In this document: positions 15,082-15,758 of the stretch, piece after piece
Position numbering within the stretch: the first letter of the stretch is position 1
How the letters are laid out: each line of letters begins with the position of its first letter
Assembly (NCBI GenBank): GCA_900321795.1
Contig: ONXO01000025.1
Span: 1 to 15,758, forward strand
Reading direction: 5' to 3'
DNA: 15,758 nt
From: an uncultured Eubacteriales bacterium
GTDB taxonomy: Bacteria; Bacillota_I; Bacilli_A; RF39; UBA660
The notes under the pieces: model-generated
Told to the model about the DNA's origin: nothing
The model's input: only the letters and a program-made list of their open reading frames with translations
Databases searched by the model: none
Made by a program: the position numbers and the translations under genes

Positions 15082-15585
15082 CTACATTTCCAAAGAAGCA
15101 TAATAATAATTGTTTGTATTATCAACACCATAATCAAATTGTACAATTATATATTTTTTGTAACTATATTCTCCATTTATTTCTTCAGTTCTTAGTGTTT
15201 TAAGGTATTCTATAAAACTATTTTCTAATCCCTCACTGTATTCTAATAAATTATTTATTGGTATTAGATTAATAATTATTCTTTTTACATTTAAATCATT
15301 CATTAATTCTAGACAATCATCATTTAACATATTTTGAGTGCAAAAGTTTATTGATGTGTTATCTTTGTTTATCTCCACATAATCGCTAAAATCAGATGAT
15401 AGCTCATCATTTATTTCTTCTTTTAAAATAGCCACTTTATATAAATCACTAATATTATCGTGATGCTTTCTTCTATTTAAATTGGATGATAAAACTATAT
15501 AAGTTCCATAAAGACTTAATATGCCAAAAACCAAAACTAAAAGTACTATAACTGTTTCAATAAATACAAATCCTTTTTTATTCAT
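15082..15585 (-). CDS. Type IV pseudopilin-like protein
   Basis: 167 residues from the ATG at 15585: leader MNKKGF, then VFIETVIVLLVLVFGIL, so the prepilin peptidase site is KKG/FVFIE. The usual FTLIE is FVFIE, but the +1 Phe and +5 Glu needed for processing and assembly are kept. The remainder is a polar domain with two Cys (CTQNMLNDDC) and a mixed C-terminal region ending NNYYYASLEM. Three ATG codons follow each other (15591, 15588, 15585); I choose the third since GAGG is then at correct distance. It lies two tandem genes' distance from a likely pilin operon start beyond the window; it is followed directly by the second pseudopilin. Orthology to a particular ComG gene is not resolvable. 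Confidence 0.75.
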   Translation of the reverse strand: MNKKGFVFIETVIVLLVLVFGILSLYGTYIVLSSNLNRRKHHDNISDLYKVAILKEEINDELSSDFSDYVEINKDNTSINFCTQNMLNDDCLELMNDLNVKRIIINLIPINNLLEYSEGLENSFIEYLKTLRTEEINGEYSYKKYIIVQFDYGVDNTNNYYYASLEM

Positions 15586-15629
15586 CATCATTCCTCACAT
15601 TATTGCTGTTATATTATTTAAACATTAGA

Positions 15630-15758
15630 TTAAAATTCATCTTCCAATCCCGGATCATCTAAAGGGCCTTCGTAATAGGCTACATTAATACGTGCCTGGT
15701 TGTAAACATGACACCATAACACTGCTAGTAGGGTTTGAAATCATTACTACACGTGTTG
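15630..15758 (-). pseudogene. 3' end of an unidentified gene, reading frame broken, cut by window edge
   Basis: On the minus strand one frame is open from the window edge (15756) and reads ISNPTSSVMVSCLQPGTY before a TAA at 15685-15687. A second frame is open from 15740 to a TAA at 15630-15632 and ends NVAYYEGPLDDPGLEDEF. Dropping one T near 15686 joins them as CLQPGTYNVAYYEGPLDD, which looks like a secreted beta-rich domain with an acidic tail. The second frame alone is blocked upstream by three successive stops (TAG TAA TGA, 15741-15749). It lies just upstream of two pseudopilin genes in the same direction and could be the end of another pilin-type gene. GC is higher than its surroundings. 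A base error near a contig end, or a real pseudogene, are both possible. Confidence 0.35.

Noticed and set aside
1..15758. Mycoplasma-type code (TGA as Trp), suggested by the extreme AT content
   Set aside because: nusB and the ylbJ-like gene end in TGA at the family-expected positions, and Trp residues are encoded by TGG in mnmA and the 38-residue gene.

Overview
The window is very AT-rich bacterial DNA with short gaps, frequent one- to eleven-base gene overlaps, strong Shine-Dalgarno sites and small intrinsic terminators. Gene content (mnmA, uppS, tex, nusB, xseA/xseB, yfhO-like, spoIIM, spoIVB, ylbJ/ylbL-like, competence-type pseudopilins) points to a compact-genome member of the Bacillota, most likely a Bacilli-class lineage of the uncultured gut type (RF39 or Erysipelotrichia-like); the exact lineage is inference. 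TGA is used as a stop (nusB, ylbJ-like) and Trp is read from TGG where checked, so the code is the standard bacterial one, not that of Mycoplasma.

Layout, left to right. (1) 1-995, minus strand: the 5' part of mnmA behind a near-perfect sigma-A promoter, preceded by spoIIM. (2) 1063-1179, plus strand: a tiny 38-residue membrane peptide gene missed by ordinary length cut-offs, sharing a bidirectional terminator with the convergent uppS. (3) 1185-4031: a tex-uppS operon with its own promoter. (4) 4111-8505: an operon of two large multi-membrane-span GT-C-type proteins (a PTPS-related-like protein, then YfhO) plus a small unknown 82-residue protein, bounded by a promoter at 8529-8557 and a terminator at 4101-4132; this looks like a cell-envelope polymer glycosylation module. 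(5) 8574-12289: nusB-xseA-(SPFH protein)-xseB, then a terminator, then spoIVB. This is a contracted form of the classical Bacillus nusB...xseA-xseB...spoIVB neighbourhood, with an SPFH/prohibitin-type gene between the two exonuclease VII subunits. (6) 12290-12665: a gene-poor gap with a possible decayed or frameshifted small ORF and a bidirectional terminator. (7) 12666-14629: divergent ylbL-like (PDZ-Lon protease) and ylbJ-like genes. (8) 14602-15758: two tandem type IV pseudopilin genes on the minus strand, then a stretch at the window edge with higher GC and broken reading frame.

Three genes (spoIIM, spoIVB, ylbJ-like) belong to families tied to endospore formation, so the organism either sporulates or descends recently from a spore-former; the SpoIVB catalytic triad looks intact, which favours function. 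The pseudopilins suggest a competence/type IV pilus-like DNA-uptake apparatus.

I did not find a mobile element, CRISPR array, tRNA, rRNA or riboswitch. I do not see a clear new multi-gene system. The most unusual points are the SPFH insertion in the xse operon, the tiny peptide gene at 1063, terminators embedded in gene ends, and the odd frame-broken right edge.
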